A DNA stretch of 64,000 bases from Bacillaceae bacterium JMAK1 (GCA_012970285.1 JIBW01000006.1:531796-595795); one strand, 5' to 3'; positions 27,289-36,657 are shown, counted from the first letter of the stretch. Notes: generated by a model from the sequence alone, not told the origin. Made by a program: numbers and translations.

Positions 27289-28158
27289 CTATTCCCTTTT
27301 TCTCTTATATAACCAAAACCAGACAATAATTCCAATAGATGCCGGTACGAGAACTGGCGATAACCCTACAACGGTTACAACTATAAATGAGACGACAGAG
27401 AGCAACGCATTAATTGTACCCGTAAATAAATTCGTCGCATTTTGCCACGTGTTCAAAGTGCTTTGATCTTGAAGCGCGGTTGAACTTTGCTCATATATAT
27501 ACAAGTTTATCGTCGCAAAATCGACTTGGTTATCTAAATAATTCATTCTCCCTTCAATCGTTTCGATTTCTTGTTGAACATTTGCTAAATCATCAGAAAT
27601 TGTTAATAAATCTTCTGTATTCTCAGCGGCTTCAAGAAAAGTCACTAGTCGCTCTTCAACAACTTCTTGAGAACGAAGCCGAGATTCGAGATCGATATAT
27701 TCTTCTGTCACGTCGTTCCCATACGTTGAACGATGCACCAATTCTGTGCTAGTCGATACGACTTCATCCATAAACGATTGGAAGTCATCTTCTGGAATTC
27801 GTACGAGCAATGAGCCACTCCGCTCGCCTTCTTCACTCCCTTGCACACTCGTTTCAACAACATAGCCGTCCAAATTCATCACTGTGCTTTCAATTTCATA
27901 CATCATGTCATCAAATGCTTCGACGACAACTTCAAGGTGTCCATTCTGTACAACCATACGCTCTGATGTTTCTACACTACTCTCTGTCTGATCGGTCTCT
28001 TCTACCTCCATATCTAGAGCCTCTTCTTCTACGTCTATAGCTTCATCTGTCATTTCATTTGTGTTGCTCATCGGCCGAGCTGAATCTGTTGATTGATCTT
28101 GGTCACAGCCAGCAATGAATAAGAGAATAAACAGTAACGATATTGTTCTTATTTTCAC
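27289..28158 (-). CDS. DUF4349 membrane-anchored lipoprotein
   Basis: 289 residues. The signal peptide ends in FIAGC with lipidated Cys18. A very acidic linker (residues 19-65, rich in Glu and Asp) leads into the DUF4349 domain (ERMVVQNGHLEVVVEAFDDM; LDGYVVETSVQG; LVRIPEDDFQSFMDEV), with a coiled-coil around residues 160-210. One or two membrane segments close the protein, ending in a basic tail. Function unknown. The acidic linker fits an alkaliphile's exterior. Not evidently part of an operon. Confidence 0.85.
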   Translation of the reverse strand: MKIRTISLLFILLFIAGCDQDQSTDSARPMSNTNEMTDEAIDVEEEALDMEVEETDQTESSVETSERMVVQNGHLEVVVEAFDDMMYEIESTVMNLDGYVVETSVQGSEEGERSGSLLVRIPEDDFQSFMDEVVSTSTELVHRSTYGNDVTEEYIDLESRLRSQEVVEERLVTFLEAAENTEDLLTISDDLANVQQEIETIEGRMNYLDNQVDFATINLYIYEQSSTALQDQSTLNTWQNATNLFTGTINALLSVVSFIVVTVVGLSPVLVPASIGIIVWFWLYKRKRE

Positions 28159-28255
28159 GACTACCCCTCCTTCTCTCTACCCTAGTAGTCGTGTTCTACA
28201 TTAATTTGTTTCATATTTCTGAAAACATAAATGAGTTAAGGTTGCATATCTTCAC

Positions 28256-28289
28256 ATAAAAAAACTGAGTAGTGCTTTCATCTACTCAG
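28256..28289 (-). terminator. Rho-independent terminator
   Basis: CTGAGTAG...CTACTCAG followed on the minus strand by TTTTTTTATG. It terminates the MBL hydrolase/pseudogene transcript. Confidence 0.88.
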
Positions 28290-28302
28290 CTTTTACTCTT
28301 TA

Positions 28303-28838
28303 AGGTGCCGGAAAACGTAAGAGGCGGTCATCCTCATCTATAGGGTTTTCCAAGACCATCTGTGTTGTTTGTTATCATGTAAAGCATAGCTTCCGACTCA
28401 TCATACGCAACGTCACGCCAACGACCTTCATCTTCTCCTTTAAATGCAGCTCCAGACGGGGCCCACGTATCGTCACCAGAATTTAAAACAGCTGTTTCCA
28501 TACCTTCTTCTTCTTCATCACCAACGATTACTGGCCAGCCATAATGGTTTCCTGCTTCAATCTCATTCACTTCATCGTTTGCTGTTGGTCCATGTTCAGT
28601 ACTAAACATCCTGTTATCATCGGGTCCAATCGCTAAGCGACCTCCGTTATGTTTCATTGCACCAGGTATTTCATCTATGAGAACAGAAACCTCATCCCAA
28701 GTATCTTCATTACGTTCAATTTCTACGATTCGGTTAGCAATTCCACCTGATTCTTCATACGTATGATAAATGGTGGTACGACCTTCATCTTCAGGTGTGA
28801 ATGGTATACCCATTTTTACGCGGCCTTGATCTGAGGAG
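28303..28838 (-). pseudogene. PQQ-dependent sugar dehydrogenase (glucose/sorbosone dehydrogenase) remnant
   Basis: A decayed beta-propeller gene. The readable part begins in the middle of the family (TTIYHTYEESGGIANRIVEI, then IPGAMKHNGGRLAIGPDD). It jumps directly to MFSTEHGP...DEVNEIEAGNHYGWP, losing roughly 50 residues normally found between. It then continues to APSGAAF and NNTDGLGKP. At the end the frame is shifted by one base in GGAAAACCC: the expected ending DEDDRLLRFPAP is present in another frame and stops at 28303. The N-terminal third, with any signal peptide, is missing. It lies directly behind the MBL gene stop. Confidence 0.8.
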
Positions 28839-28839
28839 C

Positions 28840-29778
28840 CTATTGATAATAGTACCAGCGCCCTTGATAATCTTTTCGTTTAATCTCACCCTTATGACGC
28901 AAGTATTCAAGATGAGCTAGTGTCTCTCCGATCGCAAACCTAGACTCATGTACGGTTAACACTTTAGGAAACAACAAGTCACACACTTCAAATACGGTCT
29001 GATCACTCTTCACATGGGTTAACACTTTTTCAAGACGTTCATCATGATGCTCACGAATTTCCTTAATCCTCGTATTTGCATCATAAAACGGCTTACCGTG
29101 CGAAGGAATAACGTACTCAGCGTTTAATGCTTCGATTTTCTGTAGCGATTGTAAATAATCATGTAATGGATCTTTACGTCCGTGGAACCAATAAGAAATG
29201 TTTGGCGTAATCTTCGGTAGAATATGATCCGTTCCAAGCAATACCCGCTTTGATTTATTAAACAAAACGATCAAGCCATCTGAATGGCCCGGTGTAAAAA
29301 TCGCTTCATACTCTTCCTTCCCAAACTGGAACGTTTGCCCTTCTTCGATATGATGATCAATCGTTGGTAATGGACTAATTCTCGGTACAAACGATGCCGT
29401 ATTGTCTCTCATTTCTCGCGCTTGTTTTTCAGGTATGCCTGCAAATTGATAATTGCGATACATCTCATCTAAAAATTCAGCAGTCCAAGCTCTTAATCCC
29501 GCTTCTGCATCCGTCTTTGTCATCCAAACTTTCGCACCGGTCTTCTGCTGCAAACCACCCGAATAACCAAAATGATCAGGATGGTAATGGGTAATGATAA
29601 TATTTTTAACGTCTTTACCTTTTAATGCCTCGTCCCACGCTTCAACTGTATCTTCCTTGTGCAAACCTGCGTCAATTACAGACCAACCTGTCTCTCCTTC
29701 TGCATAAAACACATTCACATGATTCAATCGAAAAGGCAAATCCAATCGAATCGTTCTAATACCTAACTCTTCAAGCAT
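28840..29778 (-). CDS. Metallo-beta-lactamase fold hydrolase
   Basis: 312 residues. THYHPDHFG gives the HxHxDH metal motif (His64, His66, Asp68, His69). Further ligands are in FTPGHSDG and IPSHGKPF, the glyoxalase-II-like arrangement of a two-metal hydrolase. A C-terminal winged-helix-like tail (about residues 240-312, ending RWYYYQ) is common in this subfamily. Cytosolic thioester or ester hydrolase; substrate unknown. Start preceded by GAGAGG. The sugar dehydrogenase remnant follows immediately. Confidence 0.9.
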   Translation of the reverse strand: MLEELGIRTIRLDLPFRLNHVNVFYAEGETGWSVIDAGLHKEDTVEAWDEALKGKDVKNIIITHYHPDHFGYSGGLQQKTGAKVWMTKTDAEAGLRAWTAEFLDEMYRNYQFAGIPEKQAREMRDNTASFVPRISPLPTIDHHIEEGQTFQFGKEEYEAIFTPGHSDGLIVLFNKSKRVLLGTDHILPKITPNISYWFHGRKDPLHDYLQSLQKIEALNAEYVIPSHGKPFYDANTRIKEIREHHDERLEKVLTHVKSDQTVFEVCDLLFPKVLTVHESRFAIGETLAHLEYLRHKGEIKRKDYQGRWYYYQ

Positions 29779-29837
29779 GTCATCATCATCCTCTCAGCGA
29801 TTCTATAGATTGAGCGCTTGCTCAGATTCTTAACTAA

Positions 29838-29870
29838 CAGAAAGGCTCAAAGAGTTTCACTTTGAGCCTT
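29838..29870 (-). terminator. Rho-independent terminator
   Basis: AAGGCTCAAAG and CTTTGAGCCTT, then TCTGTTAGTT on the minus strand. It overlaps the DUF779 stop and ends the aldehyde dehydrogenase operon. Confidence 0.75.
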
Positions 29871-30221
29871 CAACGCTTGTCGTTCCTCATTTGTAAATAC
29901 CCGAGATCGTACGAGAAAACGTTTCCCTGTTGGGTTTTCAAGTGAAAACATTCCACCACGCCCTTTTACAACATCAATAATGAGCTGTGTATGTTTCCAA
30001 TATTCATATTGATCTTTAGAAATATAAAACGGGGCGTGCCCAAGATCCCCTAAATAATAGTCGTGTTTTCCTGGTTTAAACTCCGACTGTAAAAAGCACA
30101 TCGGTGAACTTCCATCACAACAGCCACCTGACTGATGGAAAATGACAGGTCCATGCTTAGCTTCCAATTGGTCAATCAATGTAATGGTTGCATCCGTAGC
30201 AATCACCTTATGAATATCCAC
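29847..30221 (-). CDS. DUF779 protein
   Basis: 124 residues with the family motif HQSGGCCDGSSPMCF near residue 30, a Cys-rich loop that could hold a metal or a disulfide. DUF779 genes are found next to aldehyde dehydrogenases of the acetaldehyde group in many bacteria. No biochemical function is established. GTG start nine bases after AAGGAGG. It follows the dehydrogenase by 17 bases, so they share a transcript. Confidence 0.88.
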   Translation of the reverse strand: MDIHKVIATDATITLIDQLEAKHGPVIFHQSGGCCDGSSPMCFLQSEFKPGKHDYYLGDLGHAPFYISKDQYEYWKHTQLIIDVVKGRGGMFSLENPTGKRFLVRSRVFTNEERQALKAQSETL

Positions 30222-30238
30222 GAGCGAACCTCCTTGCT

Positions 30239-31753
30239 TTAGAATAAGCCAGCAGGTGTTTCACTATAACTTACGAGTAAATTTTTCGTTTGTTGATAAT
30301 GCTCAAGCATCATTTGATGATTTTCCCTTCCAATTCCCGATTTCTTATACCCTCCAAATGCAGCATGAGCAGGATACACATGATAGCAATTCGTCCAAAC
30401 ACGCCCAGCTTGTATTGCACGTCCAAACCGATACGCAGTATTCATATCACGAGACCACACACCTGCACCGAGACCGTATAACGTGTCATTTGCAATTTCT
30501 AAGGCTTCTTCTTTCGTCTTGAACGTCGTTACAGAAACGACCGGGCCGAAGATTTCCTCTTGGAAAATTCTCATGTTGTTTTTGCCTTTATAAATGGTAG
30601 GTTCAACATAATACCCACCATGATCTGCGCTTTCAATGCGCTTCCCACCGGTTATTAATTCAGCACCTTCTTGCTCAGCAATATCAAAGTAGGACATGAT
30701 CTTCTCAAGCTGCTCTTCCGACGCTTGTGCGCCAATCATCGTGTTCGTGTCTAACGGATCTCCAGCAACAATCTCCTTTACTCTCTTTAACGCTCGTTCC
30801 ATAAATTGATCATAAATTGATTCTTGAATTAACGCCCTTGAAGGACACGTGCACACTTCACCTTGATTGAGCGCAAACATCACAAAACCTTCAACCGCTT
30901 TATCTAGGAAGCCATCTTCTTTGTCCATTACGTCTTCAAAGAAAATGTTTGGAGATTTCCCACCAAGTTCTAATGTAACGGGAATAATATTTTCAGACGC
31001 ATACTGCATAATTAAACGCCCGGTCGTCGTTTCGCCAGTAAAAGCGATTTTATCGATCCGATCACTTTGCGCTAACGGTTTTCCTGCTTCAAGGCCAAAA
31101 CCTTGAACAACATTCAACACGCCTTTCGGTAATAGATCTTCTACGAGCTCTAACCAAATGTTAATTGAAGCAGGTGTTTGTTCCGCAGGCTTTAATACGA
31201 CACAGTTTCCTGCTGCAAGTGCCGGTGCTACTTTCCACGTCATCATTAAAAGCGGGAAGTTCCATGGAATGATTTGACCAACAACACCTAACGGTTCATG
31301 AAAGTGATACGCTACAGTATCATCATCAATTTGCGAGATGCCACCTTCTTGTGATCGAATCGCACTCGCAAAATAACGAAAATGATCAATCGCGAGTGGC
31401 AAATCAGCAGCTAATGTTTCCCGAACAGGCTTGCCATTGTCCCACGTTTCCGCAACTGCGAGTTTCTCAAGATTCTCTTCCATACGATCAGCGATTTTCG
31501 TGAGTACAAGCGCACGGTCTGCCACAGAAGTTTGTGACCAAGATGCCTTTGCTTCATGCGCAGCATCAATTGCTCGTTCAACATCCGTTTCGTTAGAACG
31601 AGCAATTTGAGTAAATGCCTCACCAGTAACTGGTGAAATCGATTCAAAGTACTCGCCTTCCACAGGTGCCATCCATTCTCCCCCAATAAAATTGTCGTAC
31701 TTAGATTTAAACTCAACCACAGCTCCATCTTGACCCGGCTGAACATAACGCAT
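30239..31753 (-). CDS. NAD-dependent aldehyde dehydrogenase (acetaldehyde dehydrogenase type)
   Basis: 504 residues. Catalytic Cys301 sits in [13 protein letters not shown] and the general base Glu262 in [18 protein letters not shown] and [13 protein letters not shown] are the cofactor-binding segments. The CTCPSR context and the adjacent DUF779 gene are typical of acetaldehyde/long-chain aldehyde dehydrogenases such as Thc and ExaC. It oxidises aldehydes to acids. The ATG at 31753 lies seven bases after AAAGGGAGG; an in-frame ATG 11 codons earlier precedes that site. Confidence 0.93.
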   Translation of the reverse strand: MRYVQPGQDGAVVEFKSKYDNFIGGEWMAPVEGEYFESISPVTGEAFTQIARSNETDVERAIDAAHEAKASWSQTSVADRALVLTKIADRMEENLEKLAVAETWDNGKPVRETLAADLPLAIDHFRYFASAIRSQEGGISQIDDDTVAYHFHEPLGVVGQIIPWNFPLLMMTWKVAPALAAGNCVVLKPAEQTPASINIWLELVEDLLPKGVLNVVQGFGLEAGKPLAQSDRIDKIAFTGETTTGRLIMQYASENIIPVTLELGGKSPNIFFEDVMDKEDGFLDKAVEGFVMFALNQGEVCTCPSRALIQESIYDQFMERALKRVKEIVAGDPLDTNTMIGAQASEEQLEKIMSYFDIAEQEGAELITGGKRIESADHGGYYVEPTIYKGKNNMRIFQEEIFGPVVSVTTFKTKEEALEIANDTLYGLGAGVWSRDMNTAYRFGRAIQAGRVWTNCYHVYPAHAAFGGYKKSGIGRENHQMMLEHYQQTKNLLVSYSETPAGLF

Positions 31754-31831
31754 GAAAAAACCTCCCTTTATTGTAATCGCTTCCATTTTCCTATTACATT
31801 ACTTCTTCTTTCATTACTAGATTCCTGCATG

Positions 31832-31857
31832 GAGATAAAAATCTATATTTTTATCTC
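31832..31857. promoter_or_regulatory. 26-bp perfect dyad upstream of the aldehyde dehydrogenase
   Basis: GAGATAAAAAT CTAT ATTTTTATCTC, 78 bases before the aldehyde dehydrogenase start. AT-rich and without a T-run, so more likely an operator than a terminator. The remaining bases up to 32238 hold no gene I can support; the short frames there lack a family match or a usable ribosome binding site. Confidence 0.4.
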
Positions 31858-32238
31858 TTAATGTCACGCTCAAAATACCAAGTAATTAACGCTTTCCTTC
31901 TCTATTGGTCTTGTTTTTGCTAAAGTAGATATAGATTCTGTCCTTATATAGAATCATCTTCAAACATCATGAAGGCCTCATTTTATAAAAACGTGTAGAT
32001 CACCTATGAGTAAGACAATATAAAACGCAAACACGAAGGCGAGGTGAAACTGTTACTAATCAAAAAGCGACGATTGTCCATAACCTCTAAAGAGTTCCTA
32101 AAACTTGCACAGCATTCGCGCTAGTCATTTAGAACAACGCAGACGAAATCAACAATGTTGAAGTATAGTTGCCCAATGTGTAACGTGAGAACGCTAGAGT
32201 TTCGTTGTGGTACATGAGATTAGTAGCAGAGTTGTACG

Positions 32239-33087
32239 ATGGTTAGCTTATTATTAGAAGGCGGAGGAAGCCGAGGCGTTTATACGTCTGGTGTTTTGCG
32301 CTATTTCATGGAGAATAACTTACAATTCCCCTATGTCATCGGCGTGTCCGCTGGTGCTTGCAGCGGCTCTTCTTATATTTCGAATCAAATCGACCGCAAT
32401 CATACCGTGAACGTCACGTATGCTTCCCACCCAGAATACCTTTCGTTACGTAACTACGTAAAAAATCGACAGTTGTTCGGGATGGATTTTCTTTTTGATC
32501 GACTGCCCAATGAGTTAGCGCCTTTCAATTTTGGTGCTTACGAAGATTCGAACCAAGAGTTTGTCATCGTAACGACCGACGTCTCAACGGGCGAAGCCGT
32601 CTACTATCATAAATCCAATTTCCCAAAAGATGTGTTAACGCTCTTACGTGCATCAAGCTCCTTACCACTCGTTGCACCCGCTGTTTCGTTCCAAAATCGA
32701 CTTTTAATGGACGGTGGCATTGTCGATCCGATCCCAATTGCTAAGTCTATACAAGATGGTAACAAGAAACATGTCGTCATTCTTACCCAAAAGAGAGGGT
32801 ACACAAAAAAACGGCAATCATTTTTATGGTACATAAAAAGCAAATACAAACACTACCCTCACTTATTACAGGCGATTGAAAACCGACATGATGTTTACAA
32901 TCAATCGTTGCAACAATTAAAAACAGAAGAAGAAAAGGGAAATGTACTCGTGATTAGTCCTTCGAGTGATTTAGACATTGGGCGTGTAGAGAAGTCTGTG
33001 ACAAAGTTGCAGTCCGTCTATGATCTTGGCCTTAAGGACGCCAAAAGCTTACACAAGAAACTAGAAGATTTTTTAGGTCACCCCTAG
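32239..33087 (+). CDS. Patatin-like phospholipase family protein
   Basis: 282 residues. The oxyanion loop GGGSRG (residues 8-13), nucleophile Ser37 in GVSAG and Asp158 in LMDGGIVDPIP form the Ser-Asp dyad of patatins. It resembles the YjjU-type bacterial patatins, lipid acyl hydrolases without a signal peptide. It follows a 450-base region with no gene, so it has its own promoter. The ATG has a weak upstream GCAGAG. Confidence 0.88.
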   Translation: MVSLLLEGGGSRGVYTSGVLRYFMENNLQFPYVIGVSAGACSGSSYISNQIDRNHTVNVTYASHPEYLSLRNYVKNRQLFGMDFLFDRLPNELAPFNFGAYEDSNQEFVIVTTDVSTGEAVYYHKSNFPKDVLTLLRASSSLPLVAPAVSFQNRLLMDGGIVDPIPIAKSIQDGNKKHVVILTQKRGYTKKRQSFLWYIKSKYKHYPHLLQAIENRHDVYNQSLQQLKTEEEKGNVLVISPSSDLDIGRVEKSVTKLQSVYDLGLKDAKSLHKKLEDFLGHP

Positions 33088-33164
33088 GTCTCGGAGACGA
33101 CTAGGTTTACAACCGCTAAAGAAATTGTTCATTATTTGTTTTATTGCTTGAGTCTAGAATTAGG

Positions 33165-34118
33165 ATGGAAATGATTATGGACGTTGCAACGATTACACTC
33201 ACAATTTCGATGATGGGCATTATTATTTTATTCGGGGCACTCGTTTCTTGGAGGACAACTGTTACACCTTCTTCTAAGAAACTATTAATGAGCCTCGTCA
33301 TTAATATCGCTGTACCGTTTATTATTCTTAATGGTGTGTTTAATACGCCCATCACTGACGATGTCTTACAACTTATTTTTCTCGTTTTTATCATTAGTCT
33401 AGCATTTAATTCGACTGCGATTTTTTTGAGCATCCTTATTGCTAGACTTCTCGGGTTTCAACCATCAACCGCAAAAAAGTTATCGTTACTTTCTGCCATC
33501 GGAAATACTGGATTTATCGCAATCCCTTTGTGCGCAGCAGTATTTGGTCCAATTGGAGGGCTACTCGCAGCGATCTTTGACGCTGGTCTCGATGTTGTCT
33601 TGTTCACACTTGGTGTTGCAATTTTGCAAAGTGGTCGTAGACGCTTCACCTTTAAAAGCCTAACTGCACTCATTAACATGCCTTTAATTGCAATCGTAGT
33701 TGGGCTAACCTTTGCCGTTAGTGGCTTACAGGCCCCACTACTTTTACAAGAGTTATCTGCAATGCTTGCCGGATTAGCTGCACCACTGGCAATGCTTTAC
33801 ATCGGGTTATTGTTACCACCATTTATCAAAGAACAAAAGACTTTTCTTTACCGATCAATTGGCTTCCCACTTACGATGCGCCTGCTCATCTTACCAATGA
33901 TAACAATCCTTATTGTCGGTTTCTTACCAATTGATCTTTTTCTAAAGCAGTTTTTAGTCATCGTAACGGCCATGCCAACATTCTTAGTTGCACCGGTCAT
34001 TTACGGCCGTTACACAGACTTTGAAGATGAAGCAGCCATTACGACAATTAGCTCTACGTTGTTATCGTTACTGACGATCCCACTCGTATCTGGTTTTGCA
34101 AGTTTTTGGTTTACGTAA
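33165..34118 (+). CDS. AEC-family transporter (auxin efflux carrier-like)
   Basis: 317 residues with about ten membrane helices in two halves. GNTGFIAIPLCAAVFG is the AEC midpoint motif, and NIAVPFIILNGV belongs to the N-terminal half. Family members export or exchange organic acids or amino acids such as malate; substrate not readable. Three closely spaced ATGs (33165, 33171, 33177) follow a weak TAGG; I kept the first. A TetR gene and a second AEC gene follow in the same direction. Confidence 0.85.
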   Translation: MEMIMDVATITLTISMMGIIILFGALVSWRTTVTPSSKKLLMSLVINIAVPFIILNGVFNTPITDDVLQLIFLVFIISLAFNSTAIFLSILIARLLGFQPSTAKKLSLLSAIGNTGFIAIPLCAAVFGPIGGLLAAIFDAGLDVVLFTLGVAILQSGRRRFTFKSLTALINMPLIAIVVGLTFAVSGLQAPLLLQELSAMLAGLAAPLAMLYIGLLLPPFIKEQKTFLYRSIGFPLTMRLLILPMITILIVGFLPIDLFLKQFLVIVTAMPTFLVAPVIYGRYTDFEDEAAITTISSTLLSLLTIPLVSGFASFWFT

Positions 34119-34191
34119 TTAAACCGAACGGAATAGGCTCGAAACAATCGTTTCACGATGGATTGATGGGTCGCTAAAAGGGGAGAAACGT

Positions 34192-34764
34192 GTGGCTAAG
34201 CGAAGTCTTAATAACGAAGAGATTTATGAAGCCGCTGAAGCGGTCTTACTTCAGGAAGGCTACAAAGCCTTTCACTTTAAATTATTGGCGGACCGCCTCC
34301 AAGTGGGGCGTAGTACGATTTACGAATATTTCACGAACAAAGAAGAACTTGTAACCTCCTATATGGTCCATAAAATGTCACGCTTTTATGAGGAGATCAA
34401 GAGTATCAACGTGCATGGACACGCTTCCGAACGTTTAGAAGAAATCATTCGACTGCTTATGAAATTCACACAAATTCATTTGATTATTGAAACGACACCA
34501 CACGTGAATGCAGACATCTCGGAAAAAGTAAAAAAGAACTTAATGATGTTATGGCGTGCTCGAAATGATATTTTTCAATTAATCGAAACAGCCATTGTTG
34601 AAGGTCAAGAAGCTGGAGAAATCAAACGAGAATTACCAGCTACGATGATTACGGATTTAATCTTTAATGCTGTCAGACTTAACCAACGTTATTATGATCA
34701 TCCTTTAGAGGTTGGTACATTGCTGTATCACGTCATCTTTAATGGGATTGGAACAGATGAGTAG
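34192..34764 (+). CDS. TetR/AcrR-family transcriptional regulator
   Basis: 190 residues. The N-terminal helix-turn-helix region reads LLADRLQVGRSTIYEYFTNK, typical of TetR, and the rest is a helical ligand-binding domain. GTG start six bases after AAAAGGGGAG. It lies between two AEC transporter genes, 73 bases after one and about 100 before the other, so it probably represses one or both. No clean palindrome was seen in the short spacers. Confidence 0.9.
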   Translation: MAKRSLNNEEIYEAAEAVLLQEGYKAFHFKLLADRLQVGRSTIYEYFTNKEELVTSYMVHKMSRFYEEIKSINVHGHASERLEEIIRLLMKFTQIHLIIETTPHVNADISEKVKKNLMMLWRARNDIFQLIETAIVEGQEAGEIKRELPATMITDLIFNAVRLNQRYYDHPLEVGTLLYHVIFNGIGTDE

Positions 34765-34766
34765 TC

Positions 34767-34797
34767 ACTCTACCTAGTGTGGCTGCTTTTTTTCGGT
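34767..34797 (+). terminator. Weak hairpin followed by T7
   Basis: CACT CTACCT AGTG with imperfect flanks, followed by TTTTTTT. Possible terminator of tetR. Confidence 0.4.
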
Positions 34798-34868
34798 ATA
34801 GTTTTATTCATAACGTACTCGTTGCCGACATATAATTCCTATGGTGTCTCTAAAGGAGGAGGATTGTT

Positions 34869-34889
34869 ATGTCAGCTTTTTTCTTTTGA
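34869..34889 (+). other. Six-codon leader frame overlapping the AEC gene, or displaced true start
   Basis: ATG TCA GCT TTT TTC TTT TGA encodes MSAFFF. It is the only start with a strong ribosome binding site here (AAAGGAGGAGG, six bases upstream). Its TGA overlaps the ATG of the AEC gene as TGATG. A -1 shift on T TTT TTC would instead join MSAFF directly to LLMEEM, the natural N-terminus of an AEC protein. Confidence 0.55.
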
Positions 34890-35812
34890 TGGAAGAAATG
34901 GTGATGTTGTACATCATGCTCGCTATTGGTTTTATGGCTGTACGCTTTAACCTCATTCCGTTATCGAGTAAAACCGTCCTCACCCGACTGCTACTTTATC
35001 TCACATTACCCGCTTTAATTATCTCTTCGATGCACATTCCATTTCAATACGAACGAGCGTTAGCTTTCATCGTGCTTATGCTTCTTTCATTTTCCTTTCT
35101 ATCTTTCACACTTCTATACGGAAAAGTAATTACTCGCAAATTAACAGTTCCTTCAACGCAAAGTGGTGTTTTTCAAAACTTATTACTCTTTGGAAACCAA
35201 GGGTTTATTGGCGTATCTGTCGTGTTCTTGTTATTCGGACACGAAGGGTTGTTTTATGCCGTTGCGTTTAACTTACTTTATTTCATCCTTATTTGGACAT
35301 ATGGCATCGCAGTCATGAAAACGAGACCACCGAAGTTATACCTTAATCCAGGGTTACTAGCCACATCAATTGGAGTAATCTTATTTTTATTACCTATAAG
35401 ATTACCAGATTTAATGATGGTTCCAATTAACACGATTGGACAAATGACCATCCCATTATCGATGATTCTTATTGGAATCTTACTTTCTGAAAGTACCTTT
35501 CATGGACTTCGTAAATTACTGACGTTGCCACTCACATGGTTTGTAATGGCACATCGCTTATTTTTACTTCCTCTTATCGTTTTTGTACCTTTTTTATTTC
35601 TACCGATTCCGTTTGAATGGCTTGCAATTGCAGTTATACTTTCTGCAACTCCTTGCGCACCTACAGTCAGCTTTTACAGTGAACAATATGGTGGAGACAC
35701 CGCTTTCGCCTCAGTATCTGTCATCTTATCTACATTTCTTGCCATGTTCAGCCTTCCGTTGCTTTACAGTTTATTTTCCACCATTTCAGCAATGACAGGC
35801 TTAATTTTGTAG
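34889..35812 (+). CDS. AEC-family transporter (start uncertain)
   Basis: 307 residues from the ATG at 34889, with about ten helices. LLLFGNQGFIGVSVVFLLFG is the AEC midpoint motif and ILSATPCAPTVSFYSEQYGG is typical near the end. The gene's own ATG has no ribosome binding site. A perfect one drives a six-codon frame that ends on this ATG (TGATG). Either translation is coupled through the leader, or the ribosome slips back one base on T TTT TTC, or one T is missing in the run. Regulated probably by the TetR gene just upstream. Confidence 0.82.
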   Translation: MEEMVMLYIMLAIGFMAVRFNLIPLSSKTVLTRLLLYLTLPALIISSMHIPFQYERALAFIVLMLLSFSFLSFTLLYGKVITRKLTVPSTQSGVFQNLLLFGNQGFIGVSVVFLLFGHEGLFYAVAFNLLYFILIWTYGIAVMKTRPPKLYLNPGLLATSIGVILFLLPIRLPDLMMVPINTIGQMTIPLSMILIGILLSESTFHGLRKLLTLPLTWFVMAHRLFLLPLIVFVPFLFLPIPFEWLAIAVILSATPCAPTVSFYSEQYGGDTAFASVSVILSTFLAMFSLPLLYSLFSTISAMTGLIL

Positions 35813-35885
35813 AAAAGCGGGTAATAAATAGACAAATTACGCTCTATACCCCTACCCCCTTATCTTAGAAAGAAGGTTATGTATC

Positions 35886-36620
35886 TTGGCGATCTTACTA
35901 TCCGTTACGCTAGGAGCCTTTCTTACCTTTGGTTTACTACTTGTTTTAAGAAATGCTTTACGTTCGAGAACGGTACCTAAATATAAGAAAAGCTCTCTAA
36001 CAACACTTCTTCTTCCCATCTTGGCCTTCGGTTTTATCGGGCCAATTATGTTATTAAGCGTTTGGTTATTCGGTCTCGATGAAAATGCTTCATCAAGCCA
36101 AAGAACCCTTCAGCACGACTTACAAGCATCGAACAACTCCCTCTTTAGCAATGATTCTGCATATAGCGAAGAAGTCGCAAGCCGTTTCACTCCAGCAGAC
36201 GTTGGCGAGACCGTTCGCGTCGTTACGGATCATTCACTTTACGGTGAACTGACAACAGAAATGACATTGCTTGCCGTTGAACGTGGCGATCGAGCATTTC
36301 AACGAGTTTCAGATGGTGATCGTGATTTCAACTTACACGAAGATATGGAATTACTACTCGCCCATGTTCATATCTACGTTGAAGACATTGAGAATAAAGA
36401 GCTCTTTACGATCAGTCCAGATTATTTCCAAATGGCCACTTCTACTGGAAAAACACATCAACCTGTTGATATCTCCCTAGCTTACCCCCTATGGCATGAA
36501 ATGGAAGCGGATACGAATGCCAATGGTTGGATTGCTTTTTTAATTAATAAGAATGATTCACACCCTTCTCTCATTTACATGCCTGAGTATGATGGACCTT
36601 GGCACTCTTTATCACAATAA
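35886..36620 (+). CDS. Membrane-anchored protein of unknown function
   Basis: 244 residues with two N-terminal hydrophobic segments (about 3-22 and 40-63), a polar Ser/Asn-rich linker, and an extracytoplasmic domain from about residue 100. That domain (VGETVRVVTDHSLYGELTTEMTLL broken by GYxxx-like beta strands, ending YMPEYDGPWHSL) looks like the beta-sandwich of DUF4352-type proteins, but I cannot assign the family. TTG start nine bases after AAGAAGG. No functional link to the AEC gene is apparent. Confidence 0.68.
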   Translation: MAILLSVTLGAFLTFGLLLVLRNALRSRTVPKYKKSSLTTLLLPILAFGFIGPIMLLSVWLFGLDENASSSQRTLQHDLQASNNSLFSNDSAYSEEVASRFTPADVGETVRVVTDHSLYGELTTEMTLLAVERGDRAFQRVSDGDRDFNLHEDMELLLAHVHIYVEDIENKELFTISPDYFQMATSTGKTHQPVDISLAYPLWHEMEADTNANGWIAFLINKNDSHPSLIYMPEYDGPWHSLSQ

Positions 36621-36657
36621 AGCAAACACCCCTCGCATTATTATTGCGTGGGGTGTT
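36618..36657 (-). terminator. Terminator between convergent genes
   Basis: AACACCCCTCGCA pairs with TGCGTGGGGTGTT (one mismatch); on the minus strand TTGCTTTATTG follows. It overlaps the acetyltransferase stop. Confidence 0.7.

Noticed and set aside
28334..28813. An intact 159-residue secreted protein
   Set aside because: It lacks the N-terminus and an internal block of its family, and its natural ending lies in another frame, so it is scored as a pseudogene.
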